Of a stretch of DNA of 64,000 nucleotides, positions 17,744 through 25,911 are shown in pieces. The position numbers and the translations under genes are program-made. Within the stretch, counting starts at the first letter, position 1; every line of letters starts with the position of its first letter. Under the pieces are notes generated by a model, which saw only the letters and a list, made by a program, of their open reading frames with translations, was not told the DNA's origin and did not search any database. The DNA is taken from the NCBI GenBank assembly GCA_963710665.1, contig CAVQBC010000008.1, positions 1,054,001 through 1,118,000 of the forward strand, written 5' to 3'. This DNA comes from CAVQBC01 sp963710665. Lineage in GTDB: Bacteria > Actinomycetota > Thermoleophilia > Solirubrobacterales > Solirubrobacteraceae.

Positions 17744-20404
17744 TCGTCGAGCAGCCGATCTCCACGGATCCGTCGGTCGCCCGGGGCCTGCTCGACCGGG
17801 AGGAGCTTCTCGAGCTGCTGGATCGCGCTGTGACCAAGCGGGTGACGGTCATCGCGGCGCCGCCGGGCAGCGGGAAGACCTCGCTGTTGCGCGCGATGGG
17901 CCGACCGCCCGGGCAACCTTCGTCGCGTCGCGATCGTGTCCGTCGAGCGCGACCAACAGGATGCGCAGCGGTTCTGGGGCACGGTCCTGGACGCGGTCCG
18001 TCGCCCGGCGCGGTCGATCGAGCACGAGGCGACCGCTGCGCTCGGCGGCGACGAGCTGATCGACCTGGTCGTGTCGGAGGTCGCCGAGCACGTCGAACCC
18101 GTGGTGCTGATCATCGACGATCTCCACGAGCTGCGGTCAGCCGACGCCGTCGCACAGCTCGAGCGCATGCTCGCGACGCTGCCGAGCTCCGCGCGGGTGG
18201 TGCTCTCGTCTCGGCGGGATCCGCCGATCAGGCTGCACCGGCTCAGGCTCGCGGACGAGGTCGCCGAGATCCGGGCCGGCGATCTACGGTTCACCGAACA
18301 CGAGACGCGCGAGCTGCTGGCCACGTCCGGCATCAGCTTGTCCGACGCCGGGGCGATCGCGTTGCACCAGCGCACGGAGGGTTGGGCGGCGGGCCTCCGT
18401 CTGGCGGTGATCGCGCTCAGCGGGCATCCGGATCCCGAGCGTTTCGTGGCCGAGTTCTCGGGCACCGACCGGGCGATCGGGGAGTACCTGATGGCCGAGA
18501 TGCTCGAACGCCAGCCGAGCGACGTTCAGCGCGTGCTGTTGCGAACCTCGCTCGTCGATCGCCTGAACGGGGAGCTCGCCGATCTGCTGGCGGGCCGGCT
18601 GGGCTCGGAGCAGATGCTGCTGGAACTCGAGGATGCCAACGCGTTCGTCGTGTCGCTCGACGCTCAGCGCAAATGGTTTCGCTACCACCACCTTCTGGCG
18701 GACTTCTTGCGTTTGGAACTTCGCCGGACGATGGCCGACGAGGTTGGAGACCTTCACCGCCGGGCCGCGGGATGGTTCGCTGACAACGGGGACGTTGTGG
18801 AGGCCGTGCGGCACACGCTCGCGGCCGGGGACTGGCCTGATGCCGCGCGGCTGGTCGCAGACCACTCGTTCAGTTGGGTGCTCGACGGGCAAGCGGGAAC
18901 GATCGACGCGGTGCTCCAGGCGTTTCCCGAGGGCGCATCAGCCGATCATCCCGACCTGGCGCTGGCTCACGCAGCAAATGAGCTGAACCACGGCCGGTTC
19001 GAGGAGGCAGTCGCTCAACTGACGCTGGCCGAGTCCCACGTCCAGAGCGCTCCACCTGCTCGCCGTCGGCGCCTCACGGTGGGCATCGCCTCTCTGCGGC
19101 TGGCACTGGCACGGCGCAGCGGCCAGTTCACGGAGGTCATCGAGCAGGTGAACCTGCTCGATGCTTCGATCTCGAACAAATCGAGCGAAGCGATTGCGAT
19201 GGGCAGTGAGCTGCGGGCGGTCGCGCTGCTGAATCTCGGGATCGTCGAGACGTGGTCTCGGCGATTCGACGATGCCGAGCGGCACCTTTCCGAGGGCGCC
19301 GGGCTCGCCCAGGCGATCGGCCGGCCCTACGTCGAGGTCGCGTGTCGCGCTCACCAAGTTTTCCCGACAGCGCTTGTCTCGCTGGCGAGCGCGCGCGAAC
19401 GGGGGCGTCAGGCGGTCGCCCTGGCCGAGCGCTATGGCTTGGGCGATCGGCCGATACTCGCGCCCGCGCTTGGGGCGGTTGCCTTCTGGGCGATCTGGAT
19501 GGGAGAGTTCGACGAAGGAGAGAGCGCGCTCCGCCGCGCCTGGGAGGTCGCCGAGCCACGCATCGACCCGGCCGCCGCGGTGCTGCTGCACATGGTGACG
19601 GGCCAGTTGCACGCCGCTCGCGGGCAGCACCAAGCGGCGCTCGAAGCCTTCGCTGCCGGAGCTCAGGCGCAGTCGCTACTCACAGGCGTGCACGCTTTCG
19701 CGACGCCGGTCGTCGGATGGCTCGCCGCCACGCAGGCTCGGCTCGGGATGCCGGATGAGGCGCGCGAGACGCTAGCCGGATTCTCCGCCGAACCCGGTCG
19801 GATCGGATTCATTCATAACGCGCGTGCGGTGATCTGCATGGCGGAGGGAGATCCCGCCGCCGCGTTGGATGCGGTCCGGGAAGTTCGGGCCAACGCGCCC
19901 TCGACTGGCCCGCCCTTCACGCTCGTCGAAGCGCATCTGCTCGCGGGCATCGCGCACCTCTCCCTGGACGATCGAGACGCCGCCGCTGCGGCCGCCGAGG
20001 AGGCGCTCGCGGCCGCTGAGCCGGACCGGCTGATCTTCCCGTTTGCACTGACCGGCGCCGCGGAGCTCCTCGACGCGCTCCCGCGTCATGAGACCGCTCA
20101 CGGCGCCCTTCTCGCCGACATTGTCGACGTGCTGCAAGGCACATGGGCCCCGAGCACCGACGGCCACCCCCTCGCGCAGCCGGAGGAGCTCAGCCCGAGC
20201 GAGCTGCGCGTGCTGCGCTACCTGCCGACCAACATGACGCGACCCGAGATCGCGCGGGAGCTCTACGTCTCCATCAACACGATCAACACGCACATCCGCA
20301 ACATCTACGCCAAGCTCGGTGCGCGCGATCGCTCATCCGCCGTTCAACGCGCGCGGGAGCTGCGGCTCCTCTCGACCGGGGGCTCGCGCAGATCACCGCG
20401 GTAG
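17740..20404 (+). pseudogene. MalT-like LuxR regulator with a +1 frameshift
   Basis: STAND-ATPase regulator of the MalT/AlkS type. Walker A is APPGSGKTSLLRA. The frame breaks at 17896, where one extra A sits between codons; without it the text reads LLRAWADRPGNLRRVAIVSVERDQQDAQRFW. Walker B is VVLIIDDLHELRSADAV. A winged-helix segment, TPR-like repeats and the C-terminal LuxR helix-turn-helix follow (LSPSELRVLRYLPTNMTRPEIARELYVSINTINTHIRNIYAKLG). The repaired length is 887 residues, normal for the group. It overlaps the SDR gene start-to-stop, so these two probably formed a regulator-enzyme operon. Confidence 0.85.
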
Positions 20405-20474
20405 CGCCGGGGGTGTGCACGATCACCGGATTCCGGTGTCGCCGGGTCACTGGATCGGGCTGCAGGATGGTGGC

Positions 20475-20741
20475 GTGGTCACGCCACTGGGCTTGTACGA
20501 GATCCGGATAAGGGGCCGACTCGGAGCGACCGCCCTCTCCGCCTTTCCCTCGATGGGGTCTGAGCTGAAGGGCGGCGAGACCGTACTCACCGGTCTGCTC
20601 GAAGACCGCGCCGCGCTGTTCGGCGCGCTTGCGCAGATCGAGGCGCTCGGTCTCGACCTGCTCGAAGTGCGACGGATCGCCGCGCACTCGCAACCACATG
20701 AATCAGGCGATGACCACTCACGGGGTGCCCTGTGGCGTTGA
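20475..20741 (+). CDS. small conserved-type actinobacterial protein (YEIR...)
   Basis: Frame with the pattern YEIRIRGRLGATALSAFPSM...GGETVLTGLLEDRAALFGALAQIEALGLDLLEV. This matches the layout of a widespread actinobacterial mini-protein family (YEIRVxGxL...TxLxGxVxDQAALHGLLxxLRDLGLxLLSV) of unknown function, often beside regulators or enzymes. Normal members end soon after LLEV; here 20 more residues follow. The GTG at 20475 is the nearest start; no clear ribosome site is visible. It overlaps the decayed aldo/keto reductase that follows. Confidence 0.6.
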   Translation: MVTPLGLYEIRIRGRLGATALSAFPSMGSELKGGETVLTGLLEDRAALFGALAQIEALGLDLLEVRRIAAHSQPHESGDDHSRGALWR

Positions 20742-21358
20742 GCGCGAACACGACATCTCTGGGTGACAAGCCGATCAACCGCATCGGCTACGGCGCGATG
20801 CAGCTCGCCGGTCCGGGCGTCTTTGGACCGCCCCGTGACCCGGGTGCGGAGCGGGCCGTACTGCGCCGCGCCATCGTGCTCGGCGTCGACCACATCGATA
20901 CCTCGCAGTACTACGGACCGGATGTCGTCAACGAGCTGATCCGGGAGGCGCTGCACCCGTTACGGCGAAGCTCGATCTGATCGGGATCTCGAACGTCGAT
21001 CGGGCGACGGCGCGGCGAGCGCTCGAGCTCGTCGACGGGCCGAGATCCAGAACGGCTACGGCATCATCGACCGCCAGGACGACGAGATGGTGGAGTTGGC
21101 CGCGAGCGCGGATCGCGTACGTGCCGTTCTTCCCGCTGGGCTCGGCGTTCAGGGGCGGGCCGGCACACCTGGCCAGACACGCCGCGATCGTCCTGGTCGC
21201 GGACAAGCACGGGGCCACGCCGGCCCAGATCGCTCTGGCGTGGCTGCTGGCCCGCTACGAGCGGATGCTGCTGATCCCGGGCACGAGCTCAATCGTGCAC
21301 CTCGACGAGAACATGGCGGCGATCGGGCTCGCGCTCGATGACGCCGACCTTGCCGTCC
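20732..21358 (+). pseudogene. aldo/keto reductase remnant with internal deletion
   Basis: The N-terminal part is well preserved (KPINRIGYGAMQLAGPGVFGPPRDP...AIVLGVDHIDTSQYYGPDVVNELIREALHP). It then jumps, after a stop at 20980, to LDLIGISNVDRATARRALELVDG and, in further frames, FFPLGSAFRGG and HGATPAQIALAWLLARYERMLLIPGTSSIVHLDENMAAIGLAL. About 130 residues containing the catalytic Lys and His strands are missing, and at least three frame changes are needed to follow the homology. It is clearly a decayed gene. Confidence 0.8.
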
Positions 21359-21359
21359 C

Positions 21360-21502
21360 GAGATCGAGCCCCGTCACGAAGGCGCCGGCCTCGCCGGCCG
21401 TGTCGCGCGCGCTGCGCTCGATGACGTGCGCGAGCACAGTCTCGAGGTCGTTCCCTCTGCCCGTTCGTCGCTGCCTACATCCGCAGCCACGCCGACGAGT
21501 AG
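21360..21502 (+). pseudogene. GNAT N-acetyltransferase scrap
   Basis: Directly after the aldo/keto reductase remnant, one frame reads EIEPRHEGAGLAGRVARAALDD and then VREHSLEVVP. With one base missing near 21454 the next frame continues CPFVAAYIRSHADE before a TAG stop. This is the C-terminal acetyl-CoA-binding half of a small YidJ-like GNAT (HxxVxPxxxGxGLAxxLVxxALxxARxxGLxVVPxCPFVxxYIxxHPEY). The N-terminal half is absent. It is degenerate. Confidence 0.65.
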
Positions 21503-21859
21503 CTCGACCTCGTCGTTCGGGCGATGCCGGAGCCGCTGATCGAGGACGGCAGGCCGATCTGATCAGGTCGGGCCGCCTCGTCGTTGGCGGGGTGTCGCAG
21601 AAACAAGTTCGGCGACGAACGGTGAGCGGACAGTGCCCGCTCACCTATCGAGTTTGCGGGCCGGCGTGCCCACGCGTCATGGTCACGTCGGAGGGAGGAC
21701 TCCGTGCCGACGAACGCGACGGCCTGCGCCGGTGCCGAGTGAGCCCGCCCGCGGCGCTGGTCGGACTGGTGGCTCTCGTCCGTTGCGGGAGCGGGTCCCG
21801 GGAACGGATGCGCACTCGAGGGCTCATAGGTCCCTCGATCCAAGGGGCTCGTAGGCTCC
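21503..21859. other. gene-free stretch with a hairpin
   Basis: No frame here has recognisable protein character. It holds decayed sequence downstream of the GNAT scrap, a perfect inverted repeat listed separately (21621-21645), and the convergent end of the FMN reductase gene. Nothing else is seen. Confidence 0.5.
21621..21645. terminator. perfect 9-bp stem-loop
   Basis: GGTGAGCGG at 21621-21629 pairs perfectly with CCGCTCACC at 21637-21645 around a 7-nt loop. It sits between the decayed plus-strand genes and the minus-strand FMN reductase gene, a natural place for a bidirectional terminator. No uninterrupted T-run follows, so intrinsic termination is uncertain. Confidence 0.45.
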
Positions 21860-22432
21860 TCAGACGGCAACGGCGTTCTTCCGCAGTGGAGCGAGTGCGG
21901 CGCTCCAGGCGATGACCTGGTCCAGTAGCGTGCTCAGTGCGTCCACGTTGTAGTTGCCTGGCCTGAAGACGCTGAAGTTCTCGAACTCGGTGATAAGTGA
22001 GAGCGCGACCTGCTGGCGCACATCGGCCATCTGCAGTTCGCCGGCGACGAGGCGGAGGTGCTCGGCGGCGCGCGCGCCGCCAACCGCCCCGTAGGAGACG
22101 AAGCCGACCGCCTTGTTGTTCCACTCGGCGTAGAGGTAGTCGATCGCGTTCTTGAGCACGCCGGAGGTGCCGTGGTTGTACTCGGGTGTAACGATCACGA
22201 ACCCGTCGAACGAGGCGATCTTCTGCGCCCACTCCTTGGTGTGGTCGTGGGCGTACTGGGCGAGCGATGGCGGCATCGGCTCATCGAGGTGTGGCAGCGG
22301 GTAGTCGCGCAGGTCGACGAGCTCGAACTCCGCGTCGGCGCGCTGCGAGGCGATGTCAAAGGCCCACCGGGCGACCTGCTCGCCGTTGCGGTTGGGGCGG
22401 GTGCTTCCGAGAATGATTCCGATCCGAGACAT
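21860..22432 (-). CDS. NADPH-dependent FMN reductase
   Basis: Flavodoxin-fold reductase of 190 residues. The phosphate-binding loop is GIILGSTRPNRNGEQVARW near the N-terminus. The flavin-contact motif is DGFVIVTPEYNHGTSGVLKNAIDYLYAEWNNKAVGFVSYGAVGGARAAEHLR. It reduces FMN, quinones or related acceptors with NAD(P)H in the cytoplasm. The ATG at 22432 is preceded by GAAGGGA and fits the family start; the longer open frame up to 22723 has no protein character. The mRNA leader carries a strong hairpin at 22468-22496. It is divergent from the MFS exporter gene. Confidence 0.92.
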   Translation of the reverse strand: MSRIGIILGSTRPNRNGEQVARWAFDIASQRADAEFELVDLRDYPLPHLDEPMPPSLAQYAHDHTKEWAQKIASFDGFVIVTPEYNHGTSGVLKNAIDYLYAEWNNKAVGFVSYGAVGGARAAEHLRLVAGELQMADVRQQVALSLITEFENFSVFRPGNYNVDALSTLLDQVIAWSAALAPLRKNAVAV

Positions 22433-22467
22433 TGCCGTGGTCCCTTCGTCCTCGCGGCGCTTGTGAG

Positions 22468-22496
22468 CCCAGCAAGGCCTCTCGGCCCTCGCTGGG
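22468..22496 (-). promoter_or_regulatory. structured leader hairpin upstream of FMN reductase
   Basis: On the minus strand the RNA would fold as CCCAGC, bulged G, AGGGCC, GAGA loop, GGCCTT, GCTGGG. That is a 12-bp stem (one G-U pair) with a single bulge and a GNRA-type tetraloop. It ends 35 nt before the ATG at 22432. It could be an mRNA-stabilising or regulatory leader element. No known riboswitch consensus is recognised. Confidence 0.45.
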
Positions 22497-22776
22497 ACCA
22501 AGCAATCTCCCGGTGAACCAGGTGAGCCGTCCTCGCTGGATCCAGGTGATCCAAGCTGGATGCCTGCCTCCCTGGATTGGCTCGACGCACCTGCGGCCAG
22601 GGATGACCGGCGGCCGGTGGTCGCGGACTGCAGCACCACGTCGGGCGCGTCTGCGCCGCACACGATCTTGAGGGCGATGCCCAGCGCGTGCCCGGGGCGT
22701 ACAGGTCGAGCAACAGCAGACACACAGCCGATCTGCGCATCAGGCGGTTGGGATCTCGAGCGGGGGGATCGCTTGG

Positions 22777-22800
22777 ATCCGGTGACGACGGCTCACCACG
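22777..22800 (+). repeat. 24-bp imperfect direct repeat, left copy
   Basis: ATCCGG(T/C)GACGACGGCTCACC(A/G)CG occurs here and at 24373-24396 in the same orientation, matching at 22 of 24 positions. The pair brackets the MFS exporter gene. Origin unknown: it may be a cassette boundary, a duplicated regulatory site or chance. Confidence 0.45.
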
Positions 22801-22878
22801 CGCGAGGCTAGCTTCGCCGGCGTCCATCACGGGTTGACGCAAACCACGTCGCTCGACTGACAGCGGGAAAGGACGTCG

Positions 22879-24348
22879 ATGTCACCGCCTTCCTCTTACG
22901 AGCGCCGCTGGCTGATCCTGTCGCTGATAGCCACCGCGCAGCTGATGATCGTGCTGGACCTGACGATTGTGAACATCGCCCTGCCCAGCGCGCAGCAGGA
23001 CCTTGGCTTCTCCAACGACGAGCGGCAGTGGATCATCACCTCGTACGCGCTGGCTTTCGGCTCGCTGCTCCTGCTCGGCGGCAAGCTCGGCGACCTGTTC
23101 GGCCGCAAGTGGGCCTTCATCGGCGGCCTGTTCGGCTTCGCAGCCGCCTCCGCGGTGGGCGGCGCCGCCGGGTCATTCGGCGTGCTCGTCGCCGCGCGCG
23201 CGACGCAGGGTGTCTTCGGCGCGCTGCTTGCGCCGTCCGCGCTCGCGCTGCTCGCTATCACGTTCAGCGACCCCGCCGAACGCGGCAAGGCGTTCGGCAT
23301 CTTCGGCGCGGTCGCCGGCGGCGGCTCTGCGGTCGGCCTGCTTCTCGGCGGAATCCTCACCGAGTGGCTGAACTGGCGCTGGTGCCTGTACGTGAATCTC
23401 CTGATCGCCGTGCCCACCGCGATCGCCGCGCTGCGGCTGATCGAGAACGTCGCGCAGCCCGCTCGGCCGCGGCTCGACCTGGTGGGCGCTGCACTCTCCA
23501 CCTCGGGGCTGTTCGCGCTCGTCTACGGCTTCTCGAACTCCGAGATGCACTCCTGGGGGCATCCGCTGACCATCGTCGCGCTGGCGCTCGCAGTGGTGCT
23601 GCTCAGCGCGTTCGTGTTCGTCGAGTCGCGCGTGCAGCACCCGCTGTTGCCGCTGCGAGTGGTCGCCGACCGCGTGCGCGGCGGCTCCTTCCTGGCGCTC
23701 GGGATCTCGGGGGTCGCCCTGTTCGGTGTGTTCCTGTTCCTGACCTACTACCTGCAGCAGACCAAGGGCTTGTCGCCGATCGAGGCTGGCTTTGCCTACC
23801 TCCCGATGACGGCGGCGATCATCACCAGCGCGACGTTGGCGACCAGCAAGTTCCTCGCCAGGACCGGGCCCCGCCCTCTGCTCGTGCTCGGCATGACGCT
23901 CGGCGCGCTGGCGATGGTGTGGTTCGCGCAGCTCGACACCACCTCGAGCTACGCCGGCCACGTGCTGCCCGGCCTCATCGTGCTGGGGATCGGGATGGGC
24001 AACATCTTCGCGCCGGGGATCTCCAGCGCGACCTACGGTGTCGCCCCCACGGACGCGGGCGTCGCCTCCGCGATGGTGAACACGATGCAGCAGGTCGGCG
24101 GCTCGATCGGTACGGCGTTGCTGAGCTCCATCTTCGCCAGCGCCGTCAGCTCGTTCGCGGTGGGCAAGCCGCAAAGCCCGCAGGTCGCCGCCGACGCTGC
24201 GATGCACGGCTACACCGTCGTGTTCTGGGTAGCGGCGGGCGTGTTCGCGTTCGGCGCGGTCGTGGTCGGCTTGCTGATGCGCTCGATCAAGATCGAGGCG
24301 GACCCGCTGGCCGAGCCCACGGGGGAGCCCCAGCTGGCACGCTCCTAG
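22879..24348 (+). CDS. MFS multidrug exporter, DHA2 (EmrB/QacA) type
   Basis: This 489-residue integral membrane protein has about 14 hydrophobic helices. Motif D1 is LDLTIVNIALPSAQQDLGFS, motif A is GGKLGDLFGRK, and motif C lies in GAVAGGGSAVGLLLGGILTEWLNWRW. The C-terminal half has GAVAGG-like gating text and YLQQTKGLSPIEAGFAYLPM. It is a proton-driven drug/antiseptic exporter in the inner membrane. The ribosome site AAAGGA precedes ATG 22879. The gene is bracketed by the 24-bp repeat and divergent from the FMN reductase; such pairs often respond to electrophiles. Confidence 0.93.
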   Translation: MSPPSSYERRWLILSLIATAQLMIVLDLTIVNIALPSAQQDLGFSNDERQWIITSYALAFGSLLLLGGKLGDLFGRKWAFIGGLFGFAAASAVGGAAGSFGVLVAARATQGVFGALLAPSALALLAITFSDPAERGKAFGIFGAVAGGGSAVGLLLGGILTEWLNWRWCLYVNLLIAVPTAIAALRLIENVAQPARPRLDLVGAALSTSGLFALVYGFSNSEMHSWGHPLTIVALALAVVLLSAFVFVESRVQHPLLPLRVVADRVRGGSFLALGISGVALFGVFLFLTYYLQQTKGLSPIEAGFAYLPMTAAIITSATLATSKFLARTGPRPLLVLGMTLGALAMVWFAQLDTTSSYAGHVLPGLIVLGIGMGNIFAPGISSATYGVAPTDAGVASAMVNTMQQVGGSIGTALLSSIFASAVSSFAVGKPQSPQVAADAAMHGYTVVFWVAAGVFAFGAVVVGLLMRSIKIEADPLAEPTGEPQLARS

Positions 24349-24372
24349 TCGCGCGCCCGGAGAATCACCAGC

Positions 24373-24396
24373 ATCCGGCGACGACGGCTCACCGCG
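24373..24396 (+). repeat. 24-bp imperfect direct repeat, right copy
   Basis: This is the second copy of the repeat at 22777-22800 (22 of 24 identical, same orientation). It starts 25 nt after the stop codon of the MFS exporter. Confidence 0.45.
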
Positions 24397-24456
24397 GTCG
24401 GAACGATTGTGCGGCCCGTGCCCACGGCCCGCCGGAACGTTTGACGGAGGTCTCAG

Positions 24457-24519
24457 ATGAAGCTCGTCGTGAACGGCGCCGACGTCGAGGTTGACACGGC
24501 GGCGGACCACCGGACGTGA
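24457..24519 (+). pseudogene. truncated 20-codon ORF resembling a [2Fe-2S] subunit start
   Basis: GGAGG lies 7 nt before ATG 24457, a strong ribosome site. The reading is MKLVVNGADVEVDTAADHRT and then stop. The opening looks like the first strands of a plant-type ferredoxin-like small subunit of the xanthine dehydrogenase family (MKLxVNGxxVEVD). The rest is missing and the relaxase scrap begins almost at once. It is probably the stump of a gene cut by recombination. Confidence 0.4.
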
Positions 24520-24819
24520 CCATCACGGAGCGCAGCGAGCCGGCCCGGCAGCTACCTGGAGTGGGCCGAGAGGAACGAGCGCGTCGTCGTGCACACGGAC
24601 GACGGCGCGGTCGCCGCGGCGCTCGAGGATTGGACGCGCGCTGTCGGCGAGCATGGCATCTCGCAGGCAGTACTCATCGCGCGCGACAACGACACGCGCG
24701 CGGCGCTCAACACCGCCGCGCGCGACCACGTCTACGCGCAGGGCCAGCTCGACGATGATGTCGACTACGGGCCGGTGACCGTGGCCGTCGGCGACCGGAT
24801 CATCTGCCGGCGCAACTAG
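24520..24819 (+). pseudogene. fragment of a TraA/MobF-type conjugative relaxase-helicase
   Basis: The frame reads GSYLEWAERNERVVVHTDDGAVAAALEDW, then AVLIARDNDTRAALNTAARDHV, then DYGPVTVAVGDRIICRRN and stop. This matches the end of the RecD-like helicase part of actinobacterial TraA relaxases (ARDNxTRxxLNxAAR...YGPVxVAVGDRVICRRND). The relaxase domain and everything after ICRRN are missing. The fragment ends in CTAGCTAGCTAGTAG, which puts stops in all frames. It is a marker of past conjugative DNA. Confidence 0.7.
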
Positions 24820-24882
24820 CTAGCTAGTAGACCATGCCGAGCGCGGACAACCCATCTGGCATGGTGTCCGCGGCCTCGGCTT

Positions 24883-25779
24883 TCAGTGGATGGCGACCGC
24901 ATCGCGGATGCGTCCGTTGCGGCCGTGGATGACCAGTTCCCAGTCGCCGTGCGCCCGGCCATGTTCCCTGGCGGCCTCGATCGCCTGTTTCTGGGTGCGG
25001 AACGTGCCTTCCGGCTCGCCGTGTTCGTGCTTGAACGTCCACGCGCCGTCGTACGGGACGACATGGATCCAATGTGCGCGCGCGTTGAGGGCCTCTACGG
25101 CCTTCTCAGCGACCTCGCCGCTGGAGGCTGGGTTCTGTCCGGTCACGACGTTGTCGTCGACGACCGAGAACGGCTGCCAGGCCGGCCCGCCCTCCAGCTC
25201 GCCCCCGGCTTCGCGCATCCGGTCTTCGAGCAGCCACGGCGCCTTGTCGGCGAGCCCCGCCTGGGTCTCCTCGTCGTTGGTGAATCCCGCCAGCTTGCGC
25301 CCGGCGAACGCCCAGGTCCCGTCCGGCCGCATCGCGGACAACAGCGCGGCCGGTCCGTGGCAGACGGCCGCGACGACCTTGTCGTCGTCGAGCATTGTCA
25401 GCACCAGCCGGCCGAGCTCGTCTGAGCTGGCCAGATCCTCCATCGGGCCGTGGCCGCCGGGCACGAAGACGCCGTCGTAGTCGTCGGCCGATAGCGCTTC
25501 GAGCGCCGCCGGCGAGGCGAGCTGATCGGCGAGAGCGTCAAGCTCGCCGCGCAACGCTGCGGCCCGCTCCTCGCCGCCGGCACCCTCTGCGCTGAGGCTG
25601 GCCTCATCGACGGTCGGGCGCACGCCACCCGGCGTGGCGATCGTCACGTCGACGCCTGCATCGCGAAAGACCCGCATCGGCTCGGTCAACTCCTCGGCCC
25701 AGAAGCCGGTCGGCTGATGGGTGCCATCGTCGAGCGTCCAATGGTCGACGCCGGTCAGGACAAGCAGCAACGAAGGCAT
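24883..25779 (-). CDS. DJ-1/PfpI-family protein fused to a DUF2188 domain
   Basis: Residues 1-235 are a class-I glutamine-amidotransferase-like DJ-1/PfpI domain of the Hsp31 type. The nucleophile Cys is in KVVAAVCHGPAALL and the conserved Glu/Gly region is DYDGVFVPGGHGPMEDLA. Residues 236-298 form a DUF2188 domain (IHVVPYDGAWTFKHEHGEPEGTFRTQKQAIEAAREHGRAHGDWELVIHGRNGRIRD). DUF2188 is normally a free small protein. Family members are stress chaperones or deglycase/glyoxalase-III-like enzymes. ATG 25779 is chosen because GGGAGGAG lies just upstream; the frame is open to 25803. It is divergent from topoisomerase IB. Confidence 0.87.
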   Translation of the reverse strand: MPSLLLVLTGVDHWTLDDGTHQPTGFWAEELTEPMRVFRDAGVDVTIATPGGVRPTVDEASLSAEGAGGEERAAALRGELDALADQLASPAALEALSADDYDGVFVPGGHGPMEDLASSDELGRLVLTMLDDDKVVAAVCHGPAALLSAMRPDGTWAFAGRKLAGFTNDEETQAGLADKAPWLLEDRMREAGGELEGGPAWQPFSVVDDNVVTGQNPASSGEVAEKAVEALNARAHWIHVVPYDGAWTFKHEHGEPEGTFRTQKQAIEAAREHGRAHGDWELVIHGRNGRIRDAVAIH

Positions 25780-25911
25780 CGATCGCTCCTCCCTTGGGGA
25801 CATACTTGACGAGCTAGGCCGCCATCACCCAAACACCAGCCGCGGCGGCTTCCGCGCGCTCGGCCGACGGTCGCTTGACGCCACCGGGGGCGGTCCTAGC
25901 GCCACGTCGAC

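Larger units (their letters stand above)
22433..22878. other. 446-bp divergent intergenic region
   Basis: This lies between the FMN reductase and the MFS exporter. It contains the leader hairpin at 22468-22496 and several overlapping GGATCCA/TGATCCA words around 22535-22580. One copy of a 24-bp repeat is at 22777-22800, and the exporter's ribosome site lies just before 22879. I see no gene; minus-strand text such as RPGHALGIALKIVCG hints at old coding sequence but is too short to assign. Confidence 0.5.
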
